Shown: one piece after another, positions 32,645 to 45,258 of the stretch
Layout of the letters: each line of letters starts with the position of its first letter
Numbering within the stretch: position 1 is the stretch's first letter
Assembly: GCF_047948215.1 (NCBI RefSeq)
Contig: NC_134465.1
Span: 42,941,946 to 43,005,945 of the forward strand
Direction: 5' to 3'
Source: Lycorma delicatula
Taxonomy: Eukaryota; Arthropoda; Insecta; Hemiptera; Fulgoridae
DNA: 64,000 bases
The notes under the pieces: model-generated
The model's input: the letters and a program-made list of their open reading frames with translations, nothing else
Databases searched by the model: none
Told to the model about the DNA's origin: nothing
Translations under genes and position numbers: made by a program

Positions 32645-33300
32645 TATTATTATATACTTTTAAGGCCGCAAAGGACCACTTTAGTCAGAAAAATTCAAGT
32701 CTTTTTTGCCGATCTTACTTTAAGATCTTAGCTTTTACTTTCTCCCAATATTTTAGTCATTCTTAATGATCTTGCTTTACGATCCTCTTCTGAATAAACC
32801 CTTTTTGTATAATTAAAAGTGCTTAATTTAATGTTGGTATTAAGATCTTTAATAACAAATTTTAATTTTTCGGATTTATTATGTAAATCTTCGTAAGTCA
32901 AATTTAATTCTTGCATGTCTTCTTTAATTTCTTTGATCCATAATGGCGGATTTTTTAAAGACCAAAATCGATCGATAATTCTCTTAGTAATCCTATCCTG
33001 CGGTAATCTTAACAAGTGTGCACAGAAAGAAATTCGCTTCTTTTTCATAGTATCAATTAAGGATTCCAAGTTTTCGTACAGAAATCTATTAGGCGATAAT
33101 CTGTACTGATTTTCGTGTTTAAATTTTTTGTTTATGCAGGTTCTAAGAATCCTGTGTTCAACTTTAAGCAAAGGTTCAGTCCTATTTATCTGATTTAATC
33201 TAAATAAAATCTCGCTCGCGTAAGTAATTACTGGTTTAACCACAGTTTTGTAATGTCTAATTTTAGTGTTAATCGAGAGCGATTTATACCTTAATATATT
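32645..33300 (-). mobile_element. LINE-B, 5'-truncated, with an open 171-codon frame
   Basis: The minus-strand frame 33243-32728, extending upstream to about 33295 (SLSINTKIRHYKT), encodes the region after the RT catalytic core: VVKPVITYASEILFRLNQ, VEHRILRTCINKKFKHENQY, a RISFCAHLLRLPQDRITKRI block, a WIKEIKEDMQEL block, and an end SEEDRKARSLRMTKILGES. No stop breaks it from about 33295 to 32728, so it is younger than the other LINE-B pieces. The 3' end runs to a (TAA)n-like tail at 32640-32655. The catalytic RT motifs are not included, so it cannot be active. Confidence 0.8.
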
Positions 33301-33392
33301 TTACGTATTAATTATTGAAAAAAGGTTTATATACGCGACATATCGTTTTATTAATCTGTTGTAATTAATAATTACTAAAGTATAAAATTATA

Positions 33393-33425
<33 letters not shown>

Positions 33426-34061
33426 CATATGTATTATCTTTATTAATGTCTTGGGTTAACCAATTAACTATACAAACTTATAAATTAAATCATCAGGTGA
33501 TAATACACATTCTTACACACATCATACAAGATTCTGTTGCATATATATATATATATATATATATTAAATTATAATTGTAAACAAGGATTCCCGTAAACTA
33601 ATAATAATAATATTTAACAAAGATTCAAATAATCGGATATTTATTGTATTTTAAATTAAAAAAATAATATTAAAACTAAAAATAAGTAATTTAAAATTAT
33701 ACATAACTTTAAGAGCTAAATTACATTAAAAAAAATAATAACTAAATAACAATTCGGAATTTTCCAATCTGTTATTTTATTTATTTTGTAACTTTATAAA
33801 ATTTAATAATAATAATAATAATAATATCAACAAAAATATAATTAGTTTTTTTTGTCTTAAAACAATATTTATGGATTTAATTAATAAATTTCGATGTTTT
33901 GCTACGGATTTTAACTTTTAAATGTACGATTCTTCAGTTACAAGTAGCTTTTAATAATTAAATATTAAATTATTAATAACATTAAAAATTGAATGAAAAA
34001 AGCAATCAGGATTAAAAAAAAAATTGTGGTTATTCTCCTTCAATAATGTATGTAACAATTT
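33301..34061. other. AT-rich DNA with (TA)n at 33398-33425 and 33542-33563
   Basis: Nothing else was recognised. Confidence 0.5.
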
Positions 34062-34145
34062 TTCGTGCGGAGTTCCCGGGTTCGATTCTCGGTTAGATAT
34101 GTCATCTTTTCAATACGCTACCAATATCCATCGGGCTGATAATTC
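34062..34145 (+). mobile_element. SINE-B variant fragment
   Basis: tcgtgcggagttcccgggtt, cgattctcgg (B box), then gatatgtcatcttttcaata and ccatcgggctgataat. It belongs to the same subfamily as 10372-10482. Confidence 0.6.
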
Positions 34146-36395
34146 TTCTGTTATAAATTAAATTTAATATAACTTAAAAATTAATTATTTTACTTTTAAA
34201 GTGTATTTTTTAATTTATTTCCGTTTTATTTCTTACAATGATAATTATTTACTTTTATTATAACATTACAATTCAAAGTTTTTTATTAATCGACTCAAAA
34301 ATAAAAGAGACCGTTTCTGTAGCAGAATATCTATTAAAAATCGTAATTTCTTTTATGGATCGAATCTAGGTTAGATAGGGAAGTTTTGTTATATGTATAT
34401 TAACAATTTCATGTTAAAATATTCCCGTGTAACGTACAATTCATTCTGATGATGAATTATTTATTAATTTAACCTTTATCGTATAAAATAAAATCAAAAT
34501 TATGTTATATTTACATTAACACGTGTATTATTTGAAGAAATATTTCTTTGCCTATTCTTCATCACTTAAAAATATTTTTATAAAATCTATTTATAATAAT
34601 TTTATAACAATTATTTATATATATTTACAGTAAAATGGTTTTTGTTTCTGTTTATGCGCGTGCGCAGATTATATTATTTTTTGTGCACGATTACTTTAAT
34701 GAATTTAAAAAAGTTGACTAAAAAAAGTAAATTTTCCAATATCGTAACTCCCGTTGTTTAAGTAAAAGAAGATAATTTGGCACGATATTGAAAAGAATTT
34801 CTTTACAACAGTCTAGCCAACATAAAATTATTCCATTACTAAAGCAAATTATTAAGCTAAATTATAAAATAATTTAACAATAATAAATATAACATTTATT
34901 ACAAATCCTAGTGTTTTGCAACGGATTTTAAATGTTAAATGTACGATTCTTCAATAACAAGTAGATTTTAATAAAAAAAATACAGTTACAATTGCTATGA
35001 TATTGAAAAAAGAAATATTCTTTTAATTTTATTGTTTCGTATTTCGACATTTAAAGATGTCGAATTTTTTTTAAACAAAAAAAAATTATTAATTAAAATT
35101 GAGATATTCTTTAAAGCACAATTTTATCTCGTTGAACCGATTTGAAAATAGTAAACTTTTGGCGCTAATGTAATAAACCTAAAAAAAGCTAAATGTAAAA
35201 TTTTATAAAGGCAAACAAACCATTTTTATGTAATCAAACATTAGGTTTGATTATACTTAGGTAAGAAAAAATTAGGGCAGATTGTAGATTAGCACCATGT
35301 TTAATTGTTAAACGCTATTTTCCGATTTCTTAATGTCTCTACTTATCTTTTAATAAATAAATAACCAGAAATACTGCAGGCCCTCGCCAAATTTATTGTT
35401 TTATTATTTTTTTAAGAGGTATTACTTTAGATCGATTTTTTTTTTTTTGTTGAAATCGGTTAGGACATATTAAATGTGTTGCCCGAAATTTTGATCCAAT
35501 ATTTAAAGGAGAACTTTTTTAAATAACATATTGCATAAATAACATAGATTTAAAATTTTACTACGATTAGTTACATAAGTTATAAAATTTGTTAATAAAT
35601 TAATAATTAATTCGGACAGAAAATGAATTACGGCTAAATTTAAATTTTACCTTTTTTATCCCTTCGAAATAAATTAATAAAAATAATTCGACTCATAATT
35701 ATTAATAAATATTCAGGGATAACTATAAATTTTATATCCCGAGTTTTCAAAAAGATAACTCTCCTGCCCCTTAATGCTTCGTTTTCCTAACATTTCAAAC
35801 ATTTTCAACAAGAAACCAAGAAGTTAGAGTGAATCAATTACACAGTAAATCAGCGAGGGCTTTCCCACATATATATATGTATTAGGTTTTCAATTACTAC
35901 GGTTTTTTCTTCTGCCTCCGATCAGTAGATTTACAAAAATATAATAATCAAAAATGATGTTACATTTTTGATGTAAGTAGGGAAATAAAATTAAAATATT
36001 CTAGCTTAGAAAACCTAATAATAGTAAAAATCAGTTATGTCAAATTTAAATCTCTTACACTAGAAAAAAAATCTTTTAAATTATTATTAATGAACAAGTA
36101 AAAATTTTAAATGTTACGGTTAGTTTAGGGAGATCCTAGTAATAAATTTAATTATAATATTTTATTCTACCAAAGTAATATTTTGTATTATCTAACAGTT
36201 GACTGAAATAGTAAAATACATAATTCATTTCATTTCATCGTGTCGGTTCTGAAGATCCTATCTCTATATTTAACTTCTTTTTTTTTTCTTTTATATATTT
36301 AAAAAAAATTTCTTCTGAAAAGTTTCTGCGAAAACCTTGAACGAGACAAAAAAATGCAGTAAATAACAAAATTTCTTAATTAATGTTTATTATTT
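34146..36395. other. Long AT-rich block with no recognised repeats or genes
   Basis: I see only low-complexity AT sequence and short homopolymers over about 2.2 kb. Confidence 0.5.
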
Positions 36396-37400
36396 CCTAG
36401 TTGTTGCCCGCGACTTCGTTCGTCTGGATTTTGGTATTCATGCGTAGAATAAGTTTTCAAAAGAAATATACGTTTTTTGTTTTACTTGCTTTTCTTTAAC
36501 TCACAATGTTTTCTTATGTTTGTTCTCAAATCTTAACATACTTCCTGACATTGCTTGTTGATGAAATTTTATACAGTTACTAAGGTCGGGTGACAATACA
36601 ATATTCCATCCTTACTTTTGTAAACATCCTTCCGTACGGGGGTAAATTAAGGGTGCAGGTGTAATAATGTAACATACTTCCTGACATTGTTGAAAGTTTT
36701 CACAGTTACTAAGGTCGGGTGGAATACAATATTCCATCATTACTTTTGCAAATATCCTCCGTACGGGGGTAAATTAAGGGTGGAAATTACTCGTGCAATG
36801 TATGATAATAATTTGATTAAAGTATGACTAAAAAGTATAAAGCTAGTTTTTTAAAATTTTTGTAATATTATTATATTTACAATAATTTAAAAGTTGGCTT
36901 TTTGGTGGATGTATTGCCAAATCGGTTTATTTATATTTAAATTAATCTAAATCTTACTTGAACTTCAAAGTAATAATATTTCTCATCGTAAATAAAACGA
37001 TGGAGGAAGCGGACTGGAGTCGTCTCATATAATAAAAATTATTATTCATTACATATTGTTGAGATTTAGAATTTTCATACAAAACTTTGGTTCGTCTCCT
37101 CGCCCCCCATATTACATTTTTGAAAAATTGTAAAATATGTGCCTTTTTTCAAAGAAAAATTTAATACTTATTTTTACGAATGTACCACTTTTGGCTTATA
37201 AGTTCCATGAAAAATTACCGTCCTTTTCACCTCCAAGATTTTATTTTTCAAATATTGTAAAGCCCATCTAAATTTGTTTTTAAAGAATATTCTAAATACC
37301 AAATTTCACGATTGTAACACTTGTCAGTTCCAGACACCACGTTCAGGGCACCTTATTTTCTCTATATACGAGTATATATACATATATGTAGTATTCTGTT
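36396..37400 (-). mobile_element. Helitron-like non-autonomous element (probable)
   Basis: The minus-strand 3' end reads gaacgaagtcgcgggcaaca followed by actag, the same style of terminus as the elements at 54387 and 59526. The right boundary near 37365-37400 (tctatata and a TA-rich stretch) is approximate. It contains a local duplication at 36534-36783. Confidence 0.5.
36534..36783. repeat. Tandem duplication of about 120-135 bp
   Basis: The segment from taacatacttcctgacattg to gtacgggggtaaattaaggg occurs twice, at 36534-36656 and 36669-36783, with small indels. Confidence 0.85.
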
Positions 37401-37759
37401 ACTATATTATTTTTATGTGTATTATAAACAAAATAAAACTATAAACTAAAAGGAAGCGACATCTGGTTGTTTTATTTATTAATTTTTATTTAGAACTTAA
37501 AAAAATATTACGTGGCAGCAACATACTCGTATATGTATAAATGTTTGAAAATTATTTGTAATGTGGAATGGATACATTAAAACTTAATAAATTAGAAAAA
37601 TAAATTGTTCTCAAATCTCTTTATTTCCAGTTTGGTTCTTAAATAAATTGTTCTGTTGAAATAACTTATTTTAATCTTTAAACAAAGAAACCCCAACGGC
37701 TTAATAAAATATTATTTGTATTGATGATTTATTTATTTAGCGTATGACACTAAAACATA
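37401..37759. other. AT-rich DNA, nothing recognised
   Basis: No supported feature. Confidence 0.5.
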
Positions 37760-38650
37760 ACACCAATTACAGTCAAAATTATAAACAAAGATTTAACAAA
37801 CTAATATATGCTATCGATTCTGGAGCCGCCATCAGGAAATCTTCAGGATTCCCTTCGTAATCTGTCCTAGGGCAAACCTCTGTGATGTGTCTGATAGTTT
37901 GTTTTTTACTACACTCACAAAGGGGCGTCGGTGTTTTACCCTATTTATACAGGAAATAGGCGCACCTACCATACTGAGTCCGTATTCTGTTTAGTTTTGA
38001 CCATGTCTTACGTGGCAAGTAAAAACCCGGCTGCCTTTGAGTAATACATGGGATTTTGTTATTCTGCTTTGTGATCCATTCTCGACGCCAGGCGTCAATT
38101 AGGTCAAATCCGTCATCTGTGGCAGCAATTGCTGTTTTGATAGGTGGCTTTCTAGGTCGAATGCGACCACGATTGGCATCCTCAATGTCCTCATGTATTG
38201 GCAGGTTTCGATTGTCCATTATCTTCTTGTACTTTTTTACAAGAGCGGTCATACGGCGCAGGTTCGGGGATGATATGTGACTCAATACCGGGACCCATTC
38301 CACAGGAGTAGACCTGATAACCCCGGCAATCATTCTTCTAGTGTTATTAAGTTGAGCATCAATTCTACAAGCATAAGGGCTGTTAAGCCACACTGACGCA
38401 CAATATTTAGCAGCCGAGAAGACCAGGTTCAGAGCCAATGTGCGCACAGTGGAAGCCGATGCTCCCCACGTTGTTCCACAGAGCTTATGTATAATGTTTC
38501 TCGCTTTCAATGTCTCTGCAGTTTTCATTAGGTGCTCCTTAAATGAAACGTTCTATCAGGTGTCATGCCTAGGTATTTTGGTGTCTTACTGTGAAAGAGC
38601 CATGTATCTTCGAATAGAATTTTAAACTCCCCTCTTAGCAATTTTTTTAC
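37760..38650 (-). mobile_element. LINE-C (jockey-like), 3' part of ORF2, pseudogene
   Basis: The minus-strand frame 38528-37941 encodes the region after the RT domain: MKTAETLKARNIIHKLCGTT, AAKYCASVWLNSPYACRIDA, TPVEWVPVLSHISSPNLRRM and GFYLPRKTWSKLNRIRTQYG. A one-base deletion near 38552 separates it from the preceding YLGMTPD block. A TGG-to-TAG-type stop at 37941 precedes GKTPTPLCEC and KKQTIRHITEVCPRTDYEG, the C-terminal cysteine/histidine motif. Only two lesions interrupt about 800 bp, so the copy is moderately young. Frames on the opposite strand are shadows. Confidence 0.85.
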
Positions 38651-38886
38651 TCAGATGGAAGCTTGACACCTCTGTAAAGCTAGTTCGCCTCCTCGTGGTG
38701 CACCATGGGTAACGCTAAATGAACTAGCGAACAAGAAATCTTGGACCTTCGGTCTGAATTTGCCACATAGATATGTATTGATAATATTTACACCATACAC
38801 ACTCAATTTCAGAATTGAATGGTTGTTTAATCTTTCCACAACAGTAATACTAGGAGTACCTTTTCCTTTGAGAATTTTGTTTTACA

Positions 38887-38937
<51 letters not shown>

Positions 38938-39127
38938 CAATTGATTCGTTTTCTTTTCTGTAGGTTTTTGCGGTGTTCTAATATTTCTCTAACGGAAATA
39001 AATTAACCGCATAAACATACGCAAAGTAATAAAATTTATTGCCAATGTGTAATATTATTGAAAAATGCGAACTATTTCCTGCACTTGCATTTAATATCTT
39101 CAATAATATTACTTTTAATATCTTTAA
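38651..39127. other. Unclassified DNA with (TA)n at 38888-38935
   Basis: 38660-38840 (minus) has an open stretch of 62 codons that I cannot place. It may be upstream LINE-C sequence or another element. Confidence 0.4.
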
Positions 39128-39806
39128 TTTTTACTTCCTTGCACGAAGCAAAGGAAGTATTGTGATCGCTAAAAATTTTGTTTTTTAGATTTCAACGGAA
39201 ATAACCATTTTAAAACTAGTTTCGGCGTGATCTCTGTACGTACTATGTATCTCGCATAACTCAAAAACGATTAGCCGTAGGATGTTGAAATTTTGGATTT
39301 AGGATTGTTGTAACATCTAGTTGGCACCTCTCCTTTTCATTGTAATCGACTGAGCCAAAAGTGTCCAAAAAAGTCCAAAATCCAAAACATTTGGATTTTG
39401 CGCTTTTTTTTAACTGCATTAATAAGCCCTAATTGAGAGCTTTTCAACGAAGTATCATAAGTGATACTTATTTTCATCGGTTCCGGAGTTATAGCCAAAT
39501 AAAATTTTAATTAATAAAATATTTTTATCTTATAAGAGGAAGACACATCGGTTCAAATCCAACTTCATCTTCTTTTTTTAACTTTTTTTTTAATTTAAAT
39601 ACATTGATTTATTAATAATTATTAATCTCGGATTTTAAAAAAAATTTAACAATAAATAATAATTCAATAATAAGAAAAAAATGAAAAAAATATCAGAAGT
39701 TATTAATGAAATAAAATATTATGTACTTTTCTTTTAAAAAAAAATGTGTATATGTAATTTAATAGGCGTACAAGGAAGTTATGTGTTGTCCACATCAGAT
39801 TTTTTT
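39128..39806 (+). mobile_element. Family H, shorter copy
   Basis: It has the 5' hairpin (acttccttgcacgaagcaaa), ctcaaaaacgattagccgta, a diverged B-box block cggttcaaatccaac, and the 3' end acaaggaagttatgtgttgt followed by ccacatcagatttttt. Confidence 0.8.
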
Positions 39807-40089
39807 CTGCGGTTGGAGCTCGTATCCAAATATTTAATTTTAAAAAAGATGGCATAAATGTCGCTGTTATTTCACAGTTGCTGTAGAGAGCTTCAAATTT
39901 AACTCTTCCGTTAGCGATAAGCTTACAGATAATTATTAATACTGGAATGATTCTATTACTTTGTAATAAATTTATTTTATTTATTAATTAAAAAACAGTA
40001 ATTAAAAAAAAATCTCTTGCTAAATTTTTTTAAATATAAAATAAGCTTAAACATTGCTATGCGTTGCTATTGTTGTATTAATAATTATA
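39807..40089. other. AT-rich DNA, nothing recognised
   Basis: No supported feature. Confidence 0.5.
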
Positions 40090-40540
40090 GTTTATATTGA
40101 TCGCGTCAGAAATAAGGCTACGCATGCTACTTTAGAGATAGAAAAAAAGGATCTACCCTACTGTATGGATTAAATGAAACCGTGGTTAAACATTCATCAG
40201 AGCAATATTATACAATACACAATAGAATGTCGATCTTAATGGTGGAGTGGTAGCGTCTCGGCCTTTCATCCGGAGGTCCCGGGTTCAAAACCCAGTCACG
40301 CGTGGCATTTTTCACATGCACAAAAATTCATTTATCATTGAACTAAATAAAATTAAAAAACTAAAATACAAAATTAATTATAAAAAAAAGATTAAATTTA
40401 ATAAAGTCCTTATTTACTCGCATTTATTTAAAATATAAAACATGAATCATATTAAGATAAATAAATGATGTTTGTAAATAATAACTAGAAAATAATTCAA
40501 AATTTAGAAGGCGTTAACGGAAATTATTTTTTTACATATT
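40090..40540 (+). repeat. Family D repeat, copy 2, containing a SINE-B
   Basis: Blocks gcatgctactttagagatag, ttaaacattcatcagagcaa and aataattcaaaatttagaag match 31480-31790. The SINE-B at 40232-40332 lies between them and is absent from copy 1. Confidence 0.6.
40232..40332 (+). mobile_element. SINE-B copy
   Basis: tggtggagtggtagcgtctc, tccggaggtcccgggttcaa (B box), then gcgtggcatttttcacatgc. The shared 3' tail is missing. Confidence 0.75.
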
Positions 40541-40714
40541 TATTTATGCATTGAACGAGATGAAAAAAATTCGAAGATTTTTTTTGTAATTAATGTTATT
40601 ATAAAACTAATCAACAAAGTTTTTTCTGTAAAATAAAACCGTTTAATTCTATTTTAAAATAACTACGTTTAAATAGCGTCTCTCTGATTTCCCTCTAACC
40701 CGAACACAAAACAA

Positions 40715-42005
40715 GCCCTAAACAGTTCGATTATCCGAACTCCGATCATTTGAATGTTTAAGTATCCGTATCGCTTATATCCGTTCTAGGCAATTTAAAA
40801 AAAAAAATGAATGTACTATATAAAACATCGAAAATATAATTCAAATAAAGCTTTAGCTCCAAAGGAAATGTATTTTTTATCGATTTTTGTTTTTACTGGG
40901 ATTTTTAATTGGATTTTTTGGAATTCATATAGCGCAAAACGTACGTAAATTTAGGCTTTGTTAAACTAATTATATTATTAATTGATCAAGCGTGACTATG
41001 TCTTGCATCCAGGGCCGTCACTCGAAAAAGCTCATGAATGTTATCTATCGTTATAGACTGGTTAGCGCGTCAAAAGAATGCTACTGTACACAGATTCTTT
41101 GTTTTAAAACGATTACACCTCATAAAAAAAAAAACATCATTAAAGTCTGTACAGATTAGTTTTTTAAGAAGAAGAATGATTATTGGCTGGTACTAAGTTT
41201 TAATCTGTTAAACGTAGTTTAATTTTTCGCGTTTTTTTTTTTTATTAATTTTTAAGAAATTAATTTTTTTAATCAGACAATAACTTCACTCAATTTCTCT
41301 TCAATAGGTTTACTTTTTAAATCTTTTAAATACATTTTTTTATAAAACAGTATAGGGTAGTAAATTTTAATTTCTTCCAGATAATTTTTATAAATTCAGA
41401 TTTTTTTAATGGTAAATTTCTACTCGATAGATTTTTTGAAACGTATTGTATTACTCTTATCTTTTTTTTACACGACTGCCCAAAAAAGGAATTTTTAATG
41501 TGTTTAGGGTTTATGTACGCATGTTTGTTCCAACGATTTAGATATATGACTCCGCTTAGGAATCCTTACGTTACTGAGTGTGCCATAGGCTGTAGAGATT
41601 TTCCGGTAAAAATTACAAACTTTAATGAATATAATTAATGAACTGTGAGTATCAATTGCTATGTGAGCTGGGTTTGAACTGAACGATTCGAATGAATAAT
41701 ATTACGAAAATATACCCTGTTAAATATACCCTAAATTATTACCTGTTATTTAATGTTTTGAATATCTTTTTTATTTTAGTGATCTTTTAATTTAAATTTT
41801 AAATATCTTTTAAATTTATTTATTTTTTTACTTCTTTTTTTCCATCCTTTTGTTAAGTGTGATACACATTAAACATTAAAATGATAAGTCCAGTAGTATG
41901 ATTAACCTTTCTCATTTTCGAATTTACTGAATTTTTGATTATTCGAATTCGGTGTTGGTAATACTCAGTCCGGATAATCGGTATTACATTGTATATCATC
42001 ATACT
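40715..42005. mobile_element. Possible pogo/Tigger-like non-autonomous element
   Basis: The left end carries cgattatccgaactccgatc (40728 onward) and the right end cagtccggataatcggtatt (41966 onward); the shared cgattatccg blocks are inverted. The inner sequences next to the ends match 52640-52985. No transposase remnant was found. A family C/E fragment lies inside (41462-41760). Confidence 0.5.
41462..41760 (-). repeat. Family C/E repeat, (TA)n contracted
   Basis: C (acacgactgcccaaaaaagg ... ggaatccttacgttac, gccataggctgta) runs straight into E (gagattttccggt ... tgagctgggtttgaactgaa, cgattcgaatgaataat), so C and E are two halves of one family. The (TA)n array seen between them elsewhere is missing here. 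Confidence 0.65.
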
Positions 42006-42449
42006 GTGATTTCTCTATGAAATTTATTTCTATCTATATAATAAAGATTACATTTAAATAATTTTATTACATAGATCTCCAAAAATCTCCTTGTTCATAT
42101 ATAATAAAAACGGGTGACTAAATTTCATTCAAAATTTTTCTTCCTGAATTCGGTTATTGCTTCACAAATAAATAATGGAAAAAAAAATCTTGTGTAGTTC
42201 TACATATGAAGACTGAAATTTCGTTATTTTATTTTTCTTTCCTTTTAAAAAAGTATTAACTCATTTAAAATGTTACAAAAAAAACCTTTGATCCATAACA
42301 AATAGTTATATGTCAAAAAAGCAATGGAATAATAAAAAAATTAAAAAAACAAGTTTCAACTCGCTCACCGCTGTGACTCACTGCATAAACGGGTATGATA
42401 AGGACATTGCTACACTGCCTCGGATTAACATAACCTCAAATAAATTTTC
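42006..42449. other. AT-rich DNA, nothing recognised
   Basis: No supported feature. Confidence 0.5.
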
Positions 42450-43415
42450 GACCTTAAATTGAAGGTTATTCGAGATTTACATTAAGCGTTACTCAAGAAC
42501 CACATATCCAGTCTTAATCAAATTTTCACATGTACAACTTCAGATACACTACTATAGTATATATTCATAAATTGCATAGTAATTGATCAAACAGTTATGG
42601 AGATTTTCCGAGCCACAATATTTTATAAAAAAAATCCCTTTTGGTACGCCGGAAGGCGGAGGTAGATACAACCGGTGCAAAGTAGGAAATAAGAAATTCC
42701 ACCTTAAAGTTAACAAAAACTTCAAATTTACTCGATACGACATTAGTTCCATGTGAAAAAGAGTTTCACCTGTTTAGGATACGATAAGCCTCATCTTCTT
42801 AAAATTCCAGCAACATTTTGGTCACTACCCTTACCGTAAGGGTTGGTCATATCAAAAATCGTTGCAGACAAAAGTTTTAGGTAATGTTTAGAGGACTGAC
42901 ATCATTTTAAATCTATTCGATACTGTGCCTATTACGGGAGGTATAATTTTTGTTGTCTTCCAACACCTGATTTTTTCCACCACTTGGGCAAATGGTTGGG
43001 GATATAAAAAAACTTTACTTAAGTTTTAAGCCCTTATCCAAAGAATAGTAAAACCTTTAACAGAATTCCATATTTTGCTTAATAAGAGATTTATAACGAT
43101 ATTTTGTTTTTTCGAAAAAGCCCCCCATTTCCACCCCCATGGTCCAACTTCGGCCGTTAATGAACTCAACCGAGATTTTGGGACGAGTTATTTTTACGGA
43201 ACAATTTGAAAGTGATTGGCGCAAAATTACGGCAGTAATCGTGTCCACAAGAAAGTTATATATATATATATAAGATCTTGAACTGACAGTGGTTTTGGGA
43301 ACTGGGGGATATGAAATGTGAAGATATATCGAAATTTTCCGAAAGTCAAATCATAATACACATTACAATAGGTAGCTTTCTTATGAAATATACCTAAAAA
43401 TAAATCTTTATAGGA
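42450..43415 (-). repeat. Interspersed repeat family F, copy 2
   Basis: This is the reverse complement of 5700-6520, with extra sequence at the left (taagcgttactcaagaacca, caaattttcacatgtacaac) that is shared with the fragment at 45095-45255. A (TA)n run lies at 43259-43273. Confidence 0.75.
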
Positions 43416-43435
43416 TATATATATATATATATAAA

Positions 43436-43565
43436 ACTTTCAGAACATGTTCTACTGGTGAAAATAATGAAAAAAAAATCATATAAATATAAATCTGGAA
43501 AAGCTTTGTTTTCGAGTTACGGCTAGCGAAAAGATTTCGCCCGGATTTCAGCTGTTCTAATAAAA
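43436..43565 (+). repeat. Family G fragment
   Basis: tttcagaacatgttctactg, ttttcgagttacggctagcg and aagatttcgcccggatttca resemble 26280-26370 and 27205-27290. Confidence 0.5.
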
Positions 43566-44439
43566 AGAAACCATATTATAATTTTTGGGACCCAAATTAA
43601 GAAGTAAAGTTGGTAGTTTCTTATGTAATTTGAGCTGGGAAATAAAATAAAACAGGTCCCAGAACTGTAACTCCAGTGGTTTTTAAAATACCCGACGTAA
43701 AGCACAAAATTCGGAGTCTAGAAACAAATTTCTTTCTAGGTTTGTAGTACAGTAGCTTTGTTAATTGACCAATAAATGAGGAAACCCGGCGTAAAATATT
43801 TCCAGAGGTTTTCCACATCATTTGAGGATCGTTTCGAATAAGTTAAATAGCATTTCGTATTTTAATGAATAACTCTTCTTAAATATTAACCTTTTGTCGG
43901 TACACTATCTTAAGAAAAGTACGGTATTTTACTTTAATTCGGAAATTCGCTAAAACTTAATAGTAGATTTTTATTAGAGATCAACTCCTGATTTTATTTA
44001 TTCTTTTTCCTAACATTTATCTAACGGCTTTCTTCTTTTTTTTCTTCATTTCTTCACTTTAATTCCATTTTCTTAGGAAGCTTAGCCCGGGATGCTCTTA
44101 ATTTTTTTAAAGATATTTCTTTTTTCACGAATTGTTTCGTGTCAGATCGGTATATCTATTACGGTTACGTAAATATTTTTAATCTGTTCTTTAGGTAAGA
44201 TTGTTCTCAAGTTTATCGGCTCCTTTTATTCTACCGTTCGTTCCTTTTGTTATCATCCAAATTTTTTCCCTATAGTTTTGATCCCTTTTTTCTCGATAGT
44301 TTTCTATAAATTTTATTTTAAACGGTCGCTCGATATAAGTTTAGTTATCGTTTCCTTTTTATTTTTATTCCTCAGCCTACAGTGAATTTACTCAGCCTAC
44401 TGAGTAATTTATCGAATAAAATTTAGTTTCTTAGAAATC
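43566..44439. other. Non-coding DNA, nothing recognised
   Basis: Pyrimidine-rich on the plus strand from about 43980 to 44350. No frame is supported. Confidence 0.45.
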
Positions 44440-44515
44440 TTCGGTATAGTGGTATCTTTATCGTCCTTTCATACGGTAAGTTCTAGGTTCGAATCCCGGT
44501 TACGTTTGTTATTAC
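44440..44515 (+). mobile_element. Diverged SINE-B fragment
   Basis: ggtatagtggtatctttatc, then taggttcgaatcccggttac (B box). It is short and could be a decayed tRNA-like sequence of another origin. Confidence 0.5.
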
Positions 44516-45094
44516 CCTCTAAAAAAAAACTTTCAAAAATCTACCGATATTTCGGGAAGTGTTGCTCCATTTAAGGGACCGATTTAAACCTAAAAATAAA
44601 AAAAAATTCATGTAAACAAATAATTCTCATTATTTATTATTATTGCCCCTTTGACCACCATTTTTTTGTTTTCCAATAAAAAGTTATGTCTTAAGAACGG
44701 ATCGATTTTATTTTAATTTTAATTGAATTTGATGTACATTTGCCCAATATATTTTCTATAAAATAAATACGTTTGAAATTTCAAAAATGGTTGTCATTTA
44801 AATTTGTTAATCTTTAGCTCCGTAAATATAAATTTTATCGAATTTAGATTAAATAAATATAATAATTAAGTATTTTGTTTCGAGTAAAATGACACCTTAT
44901 TTGTTCATATGGATCGATAAACTGCTGAGATATAGTTGCAATTGTTAAACCTTGAATCATAAAATTTATGTCACGGCACAATTTTGTGTCTGTTTTACTA
45001 ATCAAATTAAAAATGATTAATAATAATTTATATTTTTATTAATAATAGAAGAATTTTTTATTTATATTATTTCACATTTTTTCGATTTTAAATT
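44516..45094. other. AT-rich DNA, nothing recognised
   Basis: No supported feature. Confidence 0.5.
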
Positions 45095-45255
45095 GAGCGT
45101 TACTCAAGAAAGACTCGACCAGCCTTCATCAAATTTTCACATACACTATTGCAACATATCTGACTTATATTGTAGTTTTGGAGATTTTCCAAGCCATAAA
45201 ATTTTATATCTATATATATGTATCTATATATATATATATATATATATATAAAGAA
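45095..45255 (-). repeat. Family F end fragment
   Basis: gagcgttactcaagaaagac, catcaaattttcacatacac and ttttggagattttccaagcc match 42480-42610. It is followed by (TA)n and then by family H. Confidence 0.65.
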
Positions 45256-45258
45256 TCC

